DNA of 11,882 nt from Acidobacteriota bacterium (GTDB taxonomy: Bacteria > Acidobacteriota > Polarisedimenticolia > J045). The translations under genes were made by a program, and so were the position numbers. The first letter of the stretch is position 1. Each line of letters starts with the position of its first letter. The stretch lies in NCBI GenBank assembly GCA_020350085.1, contig CP070706.1, forward strand, positions 116,434 through 128,315. Reading direction: 5' to 3'. The notes under the pieces were generated by a model, which saw nothing but the letters and a program-made list of their open reading frames with translations, searched no databases and was not told the DNA's origin. Positions 10,416-11,882 of this stretch are shown here, piece after piece.

Positions 10416-11882
10416 TCATGCAGGCTTGAGGATCACGCCGTCGCCCGTTCTTCCGCTCATCTTGACCACTACCGGTTGATCGAGCTGAAGATGGCGAACG
10501 TGAGCCTGCTCGCTGAGCGCCCGCTGCGCGTCGAGCCAATCCCAGTCGACGAACCCTTCTCCGTTGATCGGATTGACAGTGAAGTATCCAACGTTGAACG
10601 ACGTCAGGTTCTGGAAGAAATGCGTGCCCTGAGACGGCGTCACCTTGAGATCGCGCAATCCCGCCTCGATGATGACCTGCGCTCCGGATACTTGTTCCCA
10701 GTTGACGGGAATGCCGAGCCACGGATCGCGCGACCCCCAGCGACCGACTCCAATCAGGATGTAAGGTGTCTTGCTCGCCAGCAACAGGCCGTTCAAACGA
10801 CCGACTTCCAGAGCCGCTTCGTGACTTCGTGCCCGTTCGAAGCGCTGGAAGTCGACGACGACCAAGTCTCGGATCCCGTCGACCTGACCGTTGCCCAGCA
10901 CCTGAGAGCTCCAGCACAGTGCATGAGTTCGGTCGATTTCGTCCAGATCAAGCAGCTCCGTCTCCCGGAAAAGCGCCAGCGGCCGCATCTGTAGAAATCC
11001 AAACTCCTGCGGTCGGTCCGGCGCCCTACGCGTATTGACGGCGAACTCGATTTCGACGGGCGAGCCCATCCCTTCGGAGCCAACTTCCTTCAGCGAGCGC
11101 AGAATCTCTGCCAGCGGGAACATCTCGAGCTTGAGCACGGGAGCGAATGTGACGAGCTTCGGCCCGGATCGTGCGACACCGTCATAAACGATGTCATTCT
11201 CGGGCGAGTAGGTCGAGCCGACGAGGTCGAGAGTCCCGTCACGCTCGGCGATCTCGAGTCCGAAAGACTGCTCCCGCATCGCATCCACTCCGCGGTCGGC
11301 GTCCATCGACAGTGCCCAGAACTCGCGCTGCGTGGTGGCCAACATGTCTTCGGTCGAGGCGAACTCGAGAATGTGCTGCGGATAACGCGGAGAGAAGCGA
11401 AGGCACGCGTCACCCTCGACGACGGCACGCCCCATTCCGAGAGCCACGGCCGCGATCCCATCATCCGCCGTCATCGGCGGTGAGGGATAAAAGTTGTGCG
11501 TGCGCAGCACGCCCGAAAAATCGGGGTAGAACAAAGATCCATGCGGCGCCCCGACGATGCGCTGCAACATGACGGCCATCTTCTCTTCTTCTAACCGGTA
11601 TGGCGTTGCCTTTAAGTACGCCTTCGTATGCTGCATGAACGTCGACGCGAAGACGCGCTTGATTGCCCGGATCGCCGCCTCCAGCCGCTCGGCCAAGCTC
11701 CAGGCGTTGTTACGCAGCATGAGCGTCTCGTACACACCGGTAAACGGCTGATGCTGAGAGTCCTCGAGCAGGCTCGACGAGCGCACCGCGAGCGGCTCGG
11801 TGACGGCCTCGACGATGTGCACCAGATCGGTCATCAACCGGGCGGGAAGCGGGCGTTCGCAGAAACGCCTCGCGACCTCCGC
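10416..11882 (-). CDS. PPDK/PEP-synthase N-terminal (ATP-grasp type) domain protein, 5' truncated
   Basis: The frame stays open to the window edge (last 15 codons before TTG/ATG at 11837/11834 are coding-like), so the start lies outside; 488 residues are visible. VRSSSLLEDS (visible residues 33-42) with QPFTGVYET matches the phosphate-loop-like VRSS-x-x-x-ED signature of the pyruvate phosphate dikinase/PEP synthase ATP-binding domain. SPVEIEFAVN and FLQMRPLAL (about 296) are the metal-binding and domain-end motifs. About 190 further residues follow (including ILIGVGRWGSRDPWLGIPVN and VTPSQGTHFFQNLTS) that match neither the phosphohistidine swivel domain nor the PEP-utilising barrel. It is therefore not a complete PpsA or PPDK, and its phosphoryl acceptor is unknown. 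It stands alone, convergent with the flagellar genes. Confidence 0.85.
   Translation of the reverse strand, partial: AEVARRFCERPLPARLMTDLVHIVEAVTEPLAVRSSSLLEDSQHQPFTGVYETLMLRNNAWSLAERLEAAIRAIKRVFASTFMQHTKAYLKATPYRLEEEKMAVMLQRIVGAPHGSLFYPDFSGVLRTHNFYPSPPMTADDGIAAVALGMGRAVVEGDACLRFSPRYPQHILEFASTEDMLATTQREFWALSMDADRGVDAMREQSFGLEIAERDGTLDLVGSTYSPENDIVYDGVARSGPKLVTFAPVLKLEMFPLAEILRSLKEVGSEGMGSPVEIEFAVNTRRAPDRPQEFGFLQMRPLALFRETELLDLDEIDRTHALCWSSQVLGNGQVDGIRDLVVVDFQRFERARSHEAALEVGRLNGLLLASKTPYILIGVGRWGSRDPWLGIPVNWEQVSGAQVIIEAGLRDLKVTPSQGTHFFQNLTSFNVGYFTVNPINGEGFVDWDWLDAQRALSEQAHVRHLQLDQPVVVKMSGRTGDGVILKPA

Noticed and set aside
1..11882. CRISPR array or defence system
   Set aside because: No regularly spaced direct repeats and no nuclease, helicase or toxin-like genes are present.

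Overview
This is a GC-rich window from a flagellated bacterium. The flagellins are driven by sigma-28-type promoters, there is a probable lipoprotein signal, and 2-Cys peroxiredoxin and c-di-GMP genes are present. Together these suggest a Gram-negative lineage, perhaps deltaproteobacterial or Myxococcota-like. That placement is an impression from gene style only and is not firm. I see no tRNA, rRNA, CRISPR array, intact insertion sequence or phage gene. Both edge genes run off the window: a queuosine-precursor transporter (YhhQ/VUT) lacks its 5' part, and an ATP-grasp protein of the PPDK/PEP-synthase N-terminal type lacks its 5' part on the minus strand.

Left part (1-3140): the transporter tail is followed by a 335-base gap with two palindromes, then a 67-residue small acidic protein of unknown function. 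On the minus strand an ahpC peroxiredoxin gene is followed by a thioredoxin-like gene with a CSKC motif, a plausible peroxide-reducing pair. Divergent from ahpC is an alpha/beta hydrolase resembling ABHD14, with an N-terminal export signal.

Middle part (3144-10298): this is the flagellar block. On the minus strand a diguanylate cyclase (GGDEF with an intact RxxD inhibitory site) is followed by a PilZ protein, so a c-di-GMP maker and a probable receptor share one transcription unit. Divergent from them are two paralogous flagellins of identical length (278 residues, about 77% identical by hand count). Each has its own TAAA-N15-(G/A)CCGA sigma-28-type promoter, and the two leaders have very different lengths and structures. 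Then come flaG, fliD (long, with an internally duplicated domain), fliS and a small fliT-like chaperone gene whose GTG start overlaps the fliS stop. The set makes filament subunits, the filament cap, and the export chaperones for both.

Right part (10298-11882): between the convergent fliT-like and ATP-grasp genes lies the most striking non-coding structure, a 108-base inverted repeat with 49-base arms. It can fold either as one long hairpin or as a four-way cloverleaf with no unpaired junction bases. The differences between its arms preserve the local hairpins. It could be a bidirectional terminator, a dispersed palindromic repeat (REP/MITE type), or both.
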